Origin: an uncultured Faecalicatena sp.
Lineage (GTDB): Bacteria; Bacillota; Clostridia; Lachnospirales; Lachnospiraceae
Direction: 5' to 3'
DNA: 22,187 nt
Assembly: GCA_902489075.1 (NCBI GenBank)
Contig: CABTYO010000029.1
Location: 1 to 22,187 of the forward strand
Positions within the stretch are counted from its first letter, which is position 1. Each line of letters starts with the position of its first letter. The notes beneath the pieces are model-generated. The model did no database searches, was not told the origin of the DNA, and saw only the letters and a list, made by a program, of their open reading frames with translations. Positions 15,557 to 22,187 of the stretch are shown here, piece by piece. The translations under genes and the position numbers were made by a program.

Positions 15557-15844
15557 GTGCAAAAGGTGAGGGGAGGAGCCGGAAGCGGGACAGTGTGGGG
15601 GCAGAACACCATAAAGTGCGCTTAGCAGGCGTTACTGCAAAACCAGGGAAAATGGAGGGCAGGCTTTGATGTTTCACATCAAAGCTCTGGCACCGCCTGA
15701 GGTGCAAAATCATCAGATTTTGGACCGAATGCGGTGCGTACCTCCATTTTCCCTGGTTTTGCAGTTACACCTGCTTAGCAAACGATCAGGTTTCCGTCCC
15801 CACACTGTCCCGTTTCCGGCTCCTCCCCTCACCTTTTCCACAGC
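15554..15844 (-). repeat. Structured inverted-repeat element C (291 bases), inverted relative of A
   Basis: Outer arms 15554-15602 and 15796-15844 are complementary at 46 of 49 positions. Inner arms 15626-15658 and 15741-15773 are complementary at 31 of 33. Read on the bottom strand, it repeats element A's plan. First comes a hairpin (15737-15690) with internal loop ATTCG opposite CTCAG and TGAT in the apex. Next is a hairpin around TTTGATGTGAAACATCAAA (core 15682-15664). CTAAG occurs on both arms exactly 33 bases from the junction, with CTGATC five bases outside it, TGTTCT on the other arm, and ends reading GCTGTGSAAAAGG. Helix sequences differ from A. It ends 12 bases from the stop of the bottom-strand flippase gene. 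Confidence 0.88.
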
Positions 15845-15856
15845 GCCCCAACAATT

Positions 15857-17188
15857 TTATCTCCCCTTCCCACCCCCAAGACTCCTATAGAGGATCAGGA
15901 TTGCGCACAGGCTTACTGCCAGCTGGCTTACGAGCATTCCCCAGAGGTATCCCTGGATTCCGAACAGAGGGATGACGATGAAGACGCTGGCGATGCGGAT
16001 GACCAGGCCGAAGGAGTTGATCAGGAAGGTGGAGGTGGTCTTCCCCAGGCCGTTGATCACGCTTAACAGTGCGGAATTTGTGTATAAAAAGGGACAGATC
16101 CAGGCGAGGGTTATGATGAACTTTCCGGCGGTGGCGCTGCCGAAGAGGACGCTGCCCATCCAGGAGCCTAAGGTAAGGAAGATCAGGCAGCAGCCCAGCC
16201 CCAGGATAAAGCAGGCTCCCGCCACTTTCCTGATCATATCCAGCATTTCATGATGGTTGTCTGTGGTCTGGATTTCTGCGACAGTGGGCATGAGCATGAT
16301 GGAGATGGAACTTGTGATCGCAGAAGGGAACAGGATGCAGGGCAGTGCCATTCCGGTCAGGACACCATACAGGCTTAAGGCTTCGGAGGTGCTGTGATTA
16401 TGCATCTGCAGTCTGGCGGGGATGGAGATGGCTTCAATGCTCTGGAGGAGATTCAGCAGCACACGGTTGGCGGTCAGCGGCAGTGAGAGCGGGACCAGTT
16501 CCCTGAAACGTGCTCCAAAGTCCCTGAGGGTGACGTTTAGTTTGAAAATATTATGAACATTGCATGTCAGGGATCTGGCAGTGTATAAAGCAGAAGTCAT
16601 TTCTCCGATGGCCAGGCCCAGTACAGCGATCGTGATGGGGGCATCGTCTCCTTTTTTCATGAGAATCATATAAAAAATATAGACAGCAATGATTCTGGTG
16701 ACCTGTTCGACCAGCTGGGATACGGCAGGGATCTTCGTCTCTTTCATTCCATAACAGTATCCGCAGATACAGCTGTGCAGGGCAGCGAACGGAAGCGCAT
16801 AGGAAAGCGGGATCAGCAGAGGTTCACACCGGGGATCCCCCAGAAAATTTTTGGCAATATAAGCTGCATTTCCCTGCAGAAAGAACAGGCAGATGCAGGA
16901 CAGGAAAAGAGAAATGAAAAGACCGAGCAGCAGGATCTCACGGGCTTCCTTTTTTCTCCCCAGGGATACCTTCTGCGCGACGGTTCTGGAAATGGCGGTT
17001 TCGAGCCCGGCGGCAGTCAGAGAAAAGCACAGGGAATAGACCGGGAAAATCAACTGGTAGAGACCGACGCCTTCTTCGCCGAATGTATGGCTTAAGAACA
17101 TCCGGTAAAAGAACCCCATAAATCTGCATAAAAAGCCGGTTGCGGTTAAAATGAAAGTCCCTCGGATGATGGTTTGTTTTCTGGACAC
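15857..17188 (-). CDS. SpoVB/MurJ-type polysaccharide flippase family protein
   Basis: A 443-residue polytopic membrane protein with roughly 12-14 hydrophobic segments. The N-terminus (IIRGTFILTATGFLCRFMGFFYRMFLSHTFGEEGVGLYQL) matches the SpoVB branch of the MVF/MOP flippase superfamily, which moves lipid-linked cell wall precursors and is needed for spore cortex synthesis in Bacillus. Length is somewhat below the usual 500 or more of SpoVB, and the C-terminus ends soon after the last helix. The start is GTG (17188-17186, complement) with AGGAG about 11 bases upstream. It diverges from the Rrf2 gene and converges on the SpoIIM-like gene across the structured elements. No convincing promoter was seen on this strand. 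Confidence 0.85.
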   Translation of the reverse strand: MSRKQTIIRGTFILTATGFLCRFMGFFYRMFLSHTFGEEGVGLYQLIFPVYSLCFSLTAAGLETAISRTVAQKVSLGRKKEAREILLLGLFISLFLSCICLFFLQGNAAYIAKNFLGDPRCEPLLIPLSYALPFAALHSCICGYCYGMKETKIPAVSQLVEQVTRIIAVYIFYMILMKKGDDAPITIAVLGLAIGEMTSALYTARSLTCNVHNIFKLNVTLRDFGARFRELVPLSLPLTANRVLLNLLQSIEAISIPARLQMHNHSTSEALSLYGVLTGMALPCILFPSAITSSISIMLMPTVAEIQTTDNHHEMLDMIRKVAGACFILGLGCCLIFLTLGSWMGSVLFGSATAGKFIITLAWICPFLYTNSALLSVINGLGKTTSTFLINSFGLVIRIASVFIVIPLFGIQGYLWGMLVSQLAVSLCAILILYRSLGGGKGR

Positions 17189-17241
17189 TATTTATGTATC
17201 TCCTAAAAAACATATTTTTACAACATATTCCCGGAAGTGGC

Positions 17242-17270
17242 TTGACAGAACCAGAAACGAGTGGTATTCT
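17242..17270 (+). promoter_or_regulatory. Promoter of the isc regulator operon
   Basis: TTGACA (17242-17247), 17 bases, TATTCT (17265-17270), with TGG directly before the -10 (extended -10). Transcription would start near 17277, right before the CTAG-containing repeats, leaving a leader of about 130 bases before the TTG start. Confidence 0.8.
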
Positions 17271-17285
17271 ACAAAAGAAGTGAAA

Positions 17286-17335
17286 TCCTAGTAAAATAAT
17301 AGGGATTAAAATACTAGGAAATGAAATACTAGGAA
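17286..17335. promoter_or_regulatory. Probable Rrf2 autoregulatory operator array
   Basis: Three copies of a CTAG-centred motif lie just after the predicted transcription start. TCCTAGTA (17286-17293) is in inverted orientation. Two identical copies of AAATACTAGGAA are at 17309-17320 and 17324-17335 with a 15-base period. AATAGGGATT (17298-17307) may be a degenerate partner of the first. Position and repeat structure suggest binding by the product of the next gene, as is usual for Rrf2 regulators. Which protein binds is inference. Confidence 0.65.
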
Positions 17336-17409
17336 TTAAAGCATTGCAGCAAATAGATTTATGACGGGACAGTCGGGAATGAAATATCAAAAGTTAAGAA
17401 GGTGATGAT

Positions 17410-17868
17410 TTGAAATTATCTACAAAGGGAAGATATGGCCTGAGAGCGTTGATCGACCTGGCCCAGTACAGTGAAAAGGAACCAGTTTCCATCACCAGTA
17501 TTTCGGACAGGCAGGGAATCTCGGAGCGTTATCTGGAGCAGCTCATGGCGATGCTGAAAAAGGCAGGGCTGGTTAAGAGCATCCGCGGTGCAGGCGGCGG
17601 TTATATCCTGGCAAAGGAGCTGGAGGCGATTTCCGTAGGAGATGTCCTGCGGGCTCTGGAGGGAAGCCTGGAGCCTGTGGAGTGTTCCGGTCTGAATCCG
17701 GAAGAAGGGTGCAAGGCGGCGGACAGCTGTGTGACCAAGTATGTCTGGCAGCGGATCAACGACAGCATCAACCGGACAGTGGACGAGATCAAGCTGGATC
17801 AGCTGGTGGAAGAGAGCCGGAAGCTGGGATGCCATGACCAGCACAGTCAGGCCGGATGTAAGAATTAG
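17410..17868 (+). CDS. iscR: Rrf2 family transcriptional regulator, IscR-like
   Basis: A 152-residue Rrf2-family winged-helix regulator. The N-terminus MKLSTKGRYGLRALIDLAQY and recognition-helix region ISERYLEQLMAMLKKAGLVKS are diagnostic, followed by the wing GAGGGYILAK. Three cysteines (Cys92, Cys101, Cys107) sit where IscR binds its [2Fe-2S] cluster, but spaced x8 and x5, not x5 and x5 as in E. coli. Two more are near the C-terminus (Cys141, Cys150). It likely senses Fe-S status and represses its own operon. The TTG start is required to keep the conserved KLSTKGRYG; AAGGTG is the binding site. It precedes iscS by 107 bases with no separate promoter seen. A CymR-like cysteine regulator is the alternative. 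Confidence 0.87.
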   Translation: MKLSTKGRYGLRALIDLAQYSEKEPVSITSISDRQGISERYLEQLMAMLKKAGLVKSIRGAGGGYILAKELEAISVGDVLRALEGSLEPVECSGLNPEEGCKAADSCVTKYVWQRINDSINRTVDEIKLDQLVEESRKLGCHDQHSQAGCKN

Positions 17869-17975
17869 GAGGCATCACAGCCTGAACGGACAGGGAAGAT
17901 ACACATATCCGGAATAGATAACGGCGATGCAGTATAAAGAATTCAATATCAGAGAAGTACAGGAGGAATACAGGT

Positions 17976-19160
17976 ATGGATAAAATAATTTATTTAGATA
18001 ATGCGGCAACCACAAAGACGGCGCCGGAGGTTGTGGAGGCGATGCTTCCTTATTTTACAGAGAATTATGGGAATCCGTCCAGCGTATATTCATTTGCGTC
18101 AGGGAACAAGGATGTGATCACACGCCAGAGGGAGATCATTGCAGATGCTCTGGGAGCAAAAGGGAATGAGATCTACTTTACGGCAGGCGGTTCCGAATCC
18201 GACAACTGGGCATTAAAGGCAGCAGCCGAGGCTTATTCACAGAAAGGAAAGCACATCATTACAAGCAAGATCGAGCATCATGCGATCCTGCATACGGGTG
18301 AATATCTTGAGCAGCAGGGGTATGAAGTGACTTATGTGGATGTGGATGAGAATGGTGTGGTGAAGCTGGATGAATTAAAGGCAGCCATCCGGCCGGATAC
18401 AATCCTGATCTCGATTATGTTTGCCAATAATGAGATCGGTACGATCCAGCCGATCAGGGAGATTGGAGAGATCGCCCACGAACACGGGATTTTATTCCAC
18501 ACAGATGCAGTACAGGCTTTCTGCCAGGTGCCGATCAATGTGGACGAGTACCATATCGACATGTTAAGTGCCAGTGCCCATAAGCTGAACGGACCGAAGG
18601 GAATCGGGTTCCTTTATATCAGAAAAGGAGTGAAGATCCGCTCTTTTGTCCACGGTGGTGCACAGGAACGCAAGCGCCGCGCAGGTACGGAAAATGTACC
18701 GGGTATCGTAGGCTTTGGAAAGGCAGTGGAGCGTGCGCAGGCTTCGCTTACAGAGCGCACAGCGAAGGAGACAGAGCTTCGGGATTATCTGATTGGCCGG
18801 ATCGAAGAAGAGATTCCTTACTGCAGGCTCAATGGGGACCGTAAAAAGCGTCTTCCGAACAATGTGAATTTCAGTTTCCGTTTTGTAGAAGGCGAGTCCC
18901 TGCTGATCATGCTGGACATGAAAGGAATCTGTGCATCCAGCGGTTCCGCCTGTACATCAGGTTCCCTGGATCCGTCCCATGTGCTGCTTGCGATCGGACT
19001 GCCTCATGAGATCGCCCATGGCTCACTGCGTATGACCTTAAGCGAGGAGACAACAAAGGAAGAACTGGATTTTGTTGTGGACAGCTTAAAAGAGATCGTA
19101 CAGAAGTTAAGAAACATGTCACCTTTATATGAGGATTTTATAAAGAAACAGAACAGATAA
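17976..19160 (+). CDS. iscS: Cysteine desulfurase, IscS/NifS type
   Basis: A 394-residue pyridoxal-phosphate enzyme that removes sulfur from cysteine as a protein-bound persulfide for Fe-S clusters and tRNA thiolation. Visible: YLDNAATTK (6-14), NPSSVYSFA, the cofactor-stacking His in KIEHHAILHT (His101/His102), HTDAVQAF (Asp177), Schiff-base Lys203 in SASAHKLNGPKGIGFLY, RAGTENVPGIVGF, and the persulfide Cys326 in ASSGSACTSGSLDPSHVL. AGGAGGAA precedes the ATG. It is followed after 34 bases by the scaffold gene and then by MnmA, its two expected sulfur acceptors. Confidence 0.97.
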   Translation: MDKIIYLDNAATTKTAPEVVEAMLPYFTENYGNPSSVYSFASGNKDVITRQREIIADALGAKGNEIYFTAGGSESDNWALKAAAEAYSQKGKHIITSKIEHHAILHTGEYLEQQGYEVTYVDVDENGVVKLDELKAAIRPDTILISIMFANNEIGTIQPIREIGEIAHEHGILFHTDAVQAFCQVPINVDEYHIDMLSASAHKLNGPKGIGFLYIRKGVKIRSFVHGGAQERKRRAGTENVPGIVGFGKAVERAQASLTERTAKETELRDYLIGRIEEEIPYCRLNGDRKKRLPNNVNFSFRFVEGESLLIMLDMKGICASSGSACTSGSLDPSHVLLAIGLPHEIAHGSLRMTLSEETTKEELDFVVDSLKEIVQKLRNMSPLYEDFIKKQNR

Positions 19161-19194
19161 TAAGATAATTAGATAAGGAAGCGAGGAAGAGAAT

Positions 19195-19638
19195 ATGTAT
19201 TCAGAAAAGGTAATGGACCACTTTGAACATCCAAGAAATGTAGGAGAGATAGAGAATGCCAGCGGTGTAGGCACCGTGGGAAATGCAAAATGCGGAGATA
19301 TCATGCGTATTTACCTGGACATTGATGACAACCAGATCATCCGCGATGTGAAGTTTAAGACATTTGGCTGTGGAGCTGCAGTTGCGACAAGCAGTATGGC
19401 AACAGAGCTTGTGAAGGGAAAGAATATCCAGGATGCGATGCAGATCACGAATAAGGCGGTGATGGAGGCTCTGGACGGGCTTCCGCCGGTAAAGGTACAC
19501 TGTTCTCTGCTTGCAGAGGAGGCGATCCACGCGGCACTCTGGGATTACGCAGAGAAACACGGGATTAAGATTGAGGGACTTACGAAGCCAAAGTCAGACA
19601 TCCACGAGGGTGAGGAAGAAGAGGAAGAGGAATATTAA
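19195..19638 (+). CDS. iscU: Fe-S cluster assembly scaffold, IscU/NifU N-terminal type
   Basis: A 147-residue scaffold on which Fe-S clusters are assembled from IscS-derived sulfur. The three cluster cysteines are present: Cys33 in NAKCGDIMR (with Asp35), Cys59 in TFGCGAAVATSS, and Cys103 in VHCSLLAEEAIHAAL. The C-terminus is an acidic run (EGEEEEEEEY). No NifU ferredoxin or Nfu domain follows. GAGGAAGAG precedes the ATG. Its TAA overlaps the mnmA ATG by one base (TAATG), implying translational coupling. Confidence 0.95.
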   Translation: MYSEKVMDHFEHPRNVGEIENASGVGTVGNAKCGDIMRIYLDIDDNQIIRDVKFKTFGCGAAVATSSMATELVKGKNIQDAMQITNKAVMEALDGLPPVKVHCSLLAEEAIHAALWDYAEKHGIKIEGLTKPKSDIHEGEEEEEEEY

Positions 19639-20708
19639 TGAGCAAAGTAGTAGTCGGGATGTCCGGAGGGGTCGACTCCTCTGTGGCAGCATATCTGTTA
19701 AAGCAGCAGGGATATGACGTGATCGGCGTGACCATGCAGATCTGGCAGGATGAGGAGCAGGCCGTCCAGGAAGAAAACGGCGGCTGCTGCGGATTGAGCG
19801 CGGTTGATGATGCCAGAAGAGTAGCGGCAGATCTGGAGATCCCATATTATGTGATGAATTTCAAACAGGAATTCAAAGAGCATGTGATCGACTATTTTAT
19901 TGGAGAATATCTGGAAGGAAGGACTCCCAACCCGTGCATTGCCTGCAACAGGTATGTGAAGTGGGAATCTCTGCTTGAGAGAAGCATGGCAATCGGCGCA
20001 GATTATATCGCGACCGGACATTATGCCCGGGTTGTGAAGCTGGATAATGGACGTTATACCCTGCGCCGCTCTGCAACTCTGGAAAAAGACCAGACCTATG
20101 CACTTTATAATCTGACCCAGGAGCAGTTAAAAAGGACGCTCATGCCGGTGGGAGAATATTCCAAAGAGGAGGTCAGAAAGATTGCAGATCAGATCGGCCT
20201 TCAGGTGGCAAACAAGCCGGACAGCCAGGATATCTGTTTTGTGCCCGACGGGGATTATGCATCTTATATAGAAGAGAATGCACAGGTCAGGATCCCGGAA
20301 GGCAACTTTGTGACAAGTGACGGAACCATCCTTGGGAAACACAGGGGAATCACACACTATACCGTTGGGCAGCGAAAAGGGCTGGGACTTGCTCTTGGCT
20401 ATCCTGCCTTTGTGCTGGAGATCCGTCCGGAGACGAACGAGGTCGTGATCGGGACCAAAGAGGAATCCATGACCACTGTGTTAAAGGCAGATCATCTGAA
20501 CTTCATGTCCGTGGAGGATTTAACCAGGCCGATACGTGTGTTTACCAAAATACGCTATAATCATAAGGGCGCATGGTGTACCGTAGAGAAAACAGGGGCG
20601 GATGAAGTGACCTGTACATTTGAGGAGCCCCAGCGTGCGGTGACTCCCGGACAGGCGGTTGTATTTTACGATGGAGAATATGTACTCGGAGGAGGAACGA
20701 TACTTTGA
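19638..20708 (+). CDS. mnmA: tRNA-specific 2-thiouridylase MnmA
   Basis: A 356-residue enzyme that thiolates U34 of Lys, Glu and Gln tRNAs, taking sulfur relayed from a cysteine desulfurase. The PP-loop ATP-binding motif SGGVDSS is at 9-15. The catalytic cysteines are Cys100 in TPNPCIACNRYVKW and Cys200 in DSQDICFVPDG. ATGHYAR and GQRKGLGLA are further family blocks. Its position directly after iscS and iscU fits a dedicated sulfur supply. It overlaps the scaffold stop by one base and the next gene's start by four. Confidence 0.97.
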   Translation: MSKVVVGMSGGVDSSVAAYLLKQQGYDVIGVTMQIWQDEEQAVQEENGGCCGLSAVDDARRVAADLEIPYYVMNFKQEFKEHVIDYFIGEYLEGRTPNPCIACNRYVKWESLLERSMAIGADYIATGHYARVVKLDNGRYTLRRSATLEKDQTYALYNLTQEQLKRTLMPVGEYSKEEVRKIADQIGLQVANKPDSQDICFVPDGDYASYIEENAQVRIPEGNFVTSDGTILGKHRGITHYTVGQRKGLGLALGYPAFVLEIRPETNEVVIGTKEESMTTVLKADHLNFMSVEDLTRPIRVFTKIRYNHKGAWCTVEKTGADEVTCTFEEPQRAVTPGQAVVFYDGEYVLGGGTIL

Positions 20709-21523
20709 TAACCAGTGATTTTCATATGCATACAGATTTTTCTTCTGACTGTGACTCTTCCGTCAGAAGTATGATCGAAGGGGCCATTGATAAGGGGCTG
20801 AATACCATCTGTATCACAGACCACAGCGACAGGGACTATCCATTCCACGAGGATATCGGGCCGAAGGCGTTTACATTTGATATCGATGAGTACTTTCAGG
20901 TGCTGAATGCGCTTCGCAGGGAGTATGCAGACCGGATTGACGTCCGCATCGGCATCGAGATTGGACTGCAGCCTCATCTGGGTGAATATTATAAGGAACT
21001 GGTGAATAAATATCCATTCGATTTTGTGATCGGTTCGGTCCATGTGGTCCATGGAAATGACCCCTATTATCAGGAGATGTTCCAGGGCAGAAGTGATGAG
21101 GAAGCTTACAGGGAGACCTTTGAGGCAACCCTGGAAGATCTGGATGCGATCCGGGATTTTGACGTACTGGGGCATATTGATTATGTGGTCCGTTATGGGA
21201 AACACAAAGCCCAGGAGTATTCCTACAGGAAGTTTGCGGATGAACTGGATGAGATCCTGAAAAAGGTGATTTCCATGGGAAAAGGGATCGAGATGAACAT
21301 GGCCGGATTCAAATACGGGCTGGGCTTCTGCCACCCTCATCCGGATGTACTCAAAAGCTACAGAGAACTCGGGGGCGAGATCATCACCATCGGGGCAGAC
21401 GGGCATAAGCCTGAACATATTGCCTACGATTTTGAGAAGGCTTCGGGGATCTTAAAAGCGTGTGGTTTTAAATACTACACAGAATTTTTACAAAGAAAGC
21501 CGATTTTTCAACAACTTCCATAA
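20705..21523 (+). CDS. PHP-family histidinol-phosphatase
   Basis: A 272-residue PHP-domain phosphoesterase of the HisK/HisJ type, which dephosphorylates histidinol phosphate in histidine synthesis. Metal-ligand motifs are seen in order: SDFHMHTDFSSD, CITDHSD, IGIEIGLQPH, IGSVHVVHG, LGHIDYVVRYG, and IGADGHKPEH. The start is TTG at 20705, overlapping the mnmA stop (TTGA), with GGAGGAAC upstream. The first downstream ATG would remove the HxH metal site, so it is rejected. No other his genes are nearby, so the substrate is inferred from family; another small phosphomonoester is possible. Confidence 0.87.
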   Translation: MITSDFHMHTDFSSDCDSSVRSMIEGAIDKGLNTICITDHSDRDYPFHEDIGPKAFTFDIDEYFQVLNALRREYADRIDVRIGIEIGLQPHLGEYYKELVNKYPFDFVIGSVHVVHGNDPYYQEMFQGRSDEEAYRETFEATLEDLDAIRDFDVLGHIDYVVRYGKHKAQEYSYRKFADELDEILKKVISMGKGIEMNMAGFKYGLGFCHPHPDVLKSYRELGGEIITIGADGHKPEHIAYDFEKASGILKACGFKYYTEFLQRKPIFQQLP

Positions 21524-21538
21524 AAATGCATTTAGTAC

Positions 21539-21567
21539 TTGAATTTTTGTTCTTGATTTAGTACAAT
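21539..21567 (+). promoter_or_regulatory. gapA promoter
   Basis: TTGAAT (21539-21544), 17 bases, TACAAT (21562-21567). Start of transcription near 21574 gives a leader of about 100 bases, containing a small hairpin CAAACA-AGC-TGTTTG and ending in AGGAGGAA before the ATG. A TTGACA at 21641-21646 is too close to the start codon to be used. No clear terminator separates the upstream operon. Confidence 0.65.
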
Positions 21568-21673
21568 AAACTACAGTTGATGAATCTTTAACAAACAAGC
21601 TGTTTGCTTAGGATTCCACTATTTAATGACTGTGTAACAGTTGACACTTTTAAAACTTTAGGAGGAATTAATC

Positions 21674-22187
21674 ATGGCAGTAAAAGTAGCGATTAATGGA
21701 TTTGGACGTATTGGACGTCTTGCGTTCAGACAGATGTTCGGAGCAGAGGGATATGAGATTGTTGCAATCAACGACTTAACATCACCTAAGATGCTTGCTC
21801 ACTTATTAAAATATGACTCAACACAGGGAAGATATGCATTATGCGACAAAGTAGAAGCTGGCGAAGATTCTATCATCGTTGATGGCAAAGAGATCAAGAT
21901 CTACGCAAAAGCTAACGCAGAAGAGCTTCCTTGGGGAGAAATCGGAGTAGACGTTGTTCTGGAGTGTACAGGCTTCTATACATCCAAAGCAAAAGCAGAA
22001 GCACACATCAAAGCAGGCGCTAAGAAAGTTGTTATTTCTGCACCAGCAGGAAACGACCTTCCTACAATCGTTTACAATGTAAACCACGAGCAGCTTACAA
22101 AAGATGACAACATCATCTCTGCAGCTTCCTGTACAACAAACTGCCTGGCACCAATGGCTAAGGCTCTGAACGATTTAGCACCGATCA
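21674..22187 (+). CDS. gapA: Glyceraldehyde-3-phosphate dehydrogenase (partial, runs off the window)
   Basis: 171 codons are visible, about half of the usual 335-340. The N-terminal NAD-binding fold starts VAINGFGRIGRLAFR, then AINDLTSPKMLAHLLKYDSTQGR, LECTGFYTSKAKAEAHI and the catalytic SAASCTTNCLAP with Cys153. It oxidises glyceraldehyde 3-phosphate with NAD and phosphate in glycolysis. AGGAGGAA lies 8 bases before the ATG. Codon choice looks more biased than in its neighbours, as expected for a highly expressed gene. The reading frame is open to the last base. Confidence 0.97.
   Translation, partial: MAVKVAINGFGRIGRLAFRQMFGAEGYEIVAINDLTSPKMLAHLLKYDSTQGRYALCDKVEAGEDSIIVDGKEIKIYAKANAEELPWGEIGVDVVLECTGFYTSKAKAEAHIKAGAKKVVISAPAGNDLPTIVYNVNHEQLTKDDNIISAASCTTNCLAPMAKALNDLAPI

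Noticed and set aside
15233..15625. Open reading frames within the convergent gap (15233-15625 +, 15474-15713 -, 15666-15890 +)
   Set aside because: They run across the inverted-repeat arms, lack ribosome binding sites and recognisable domains, and their compositions follow the palindromes. Structured non-coding sequence explains the region better.
15099..15844. Reading the three hairpins as an integron attC array or intrinsic terminators
   Set aside because: attC sites are shorter and have GTTRRRY-type core sites, which I do not see, and there is no integrase. Terminators would need a T-run after the stem, and the 290-base branched form is far too large.
17286..17335. CRISPR-like short repeats upstream of the Rrf2 gene
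   Set aside because: Only two direct 12-base copies with a 15-base period, and no cas genes. Position just after a promoter fits an operator.
21524..21533. Palindrome AAATGCATTT after the PHP gene as a terminator
   Set aside because: Only a self-complementary 10-mer with no loop and no GC-rich stem or T-run.

Overview
The window looks like a chromosomal segment of a Gram-positive, spore-forming gut Clostridia, most likely family Lachnospiraceae. This rests on the recA-recX-rny order, an iscR-iscS-iscU-mnmA cluster, SpoIIM-like and SpoVB-like proteins, strong AGGAGG ribosome binding sites, TTG and GTG starts, and a Gram-positive LexA box. Genus cannot be fixed from the sequence. The first 23 bases are Illumina TruSeq adapter, so the window begins at an uncleaned contig edge. 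It ends inside gapA. I see no tRNA, rRNA, CRISPR array, IS element or prophage gene.

Layout. 172-7581 (all +): patatin-like lipase, YjbQ-family protein, polyphosphate kinase, aldose 1-epimerase, type IA topoisomerase and a hexapeptide-repeat transferase-like protein. 7860-8858 (+): an Rpn-family PD-(D/E)XK nuclease directly before the recA promoter. 8950-12355 (+): SOS-regulated recA, recX and, from its own promoter, RNase Y, closed by a clear intrinsic terminator at 12383-12411. 12684-15057 (+): class I aminotransferase, NUDIX hydrolase and SpoIIM-like membrane protein. 15058-15856: an 800-base gap between converging genes. 15857-17188 (-): SpoVB/MurJ-type flippase. 17410-21523 (+): Rrf2 regulator with its own operator array, cysteine desulfurase, IscU scaffold, MnmA and a PHP-type histidinol phosphatase, tightly packed. 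21674 to the end: gapA, partial.

The most unusual part is the convergent gap. It is almost completely filled by three abutting long inverted repeats: A 15099-15392, B 15390-15556, C 15554-15844. A read on the top strand and C read on the bottom strand fold by hand into the same three-way-junction architecture. They share unpaired motifs at matching positions, while their helices have almost completely different sequences that still pair. That pattern of compensatory change suggests a conserved structured RNA or structured DNA element family that I do not recognise. Each copy lies in sense orientation just after the stop codon of its flanking gene.

Functionally, the right half joins sulfur mobilisation (IscS), Fe-S assembly (IscU) and tRNA 2-thiolation (MnmA) under a probable Fe-S-sensing Rrf2 regulator. 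The centre is a DNA repair and RNA turnover block. The left half is housekeeping metabolism.
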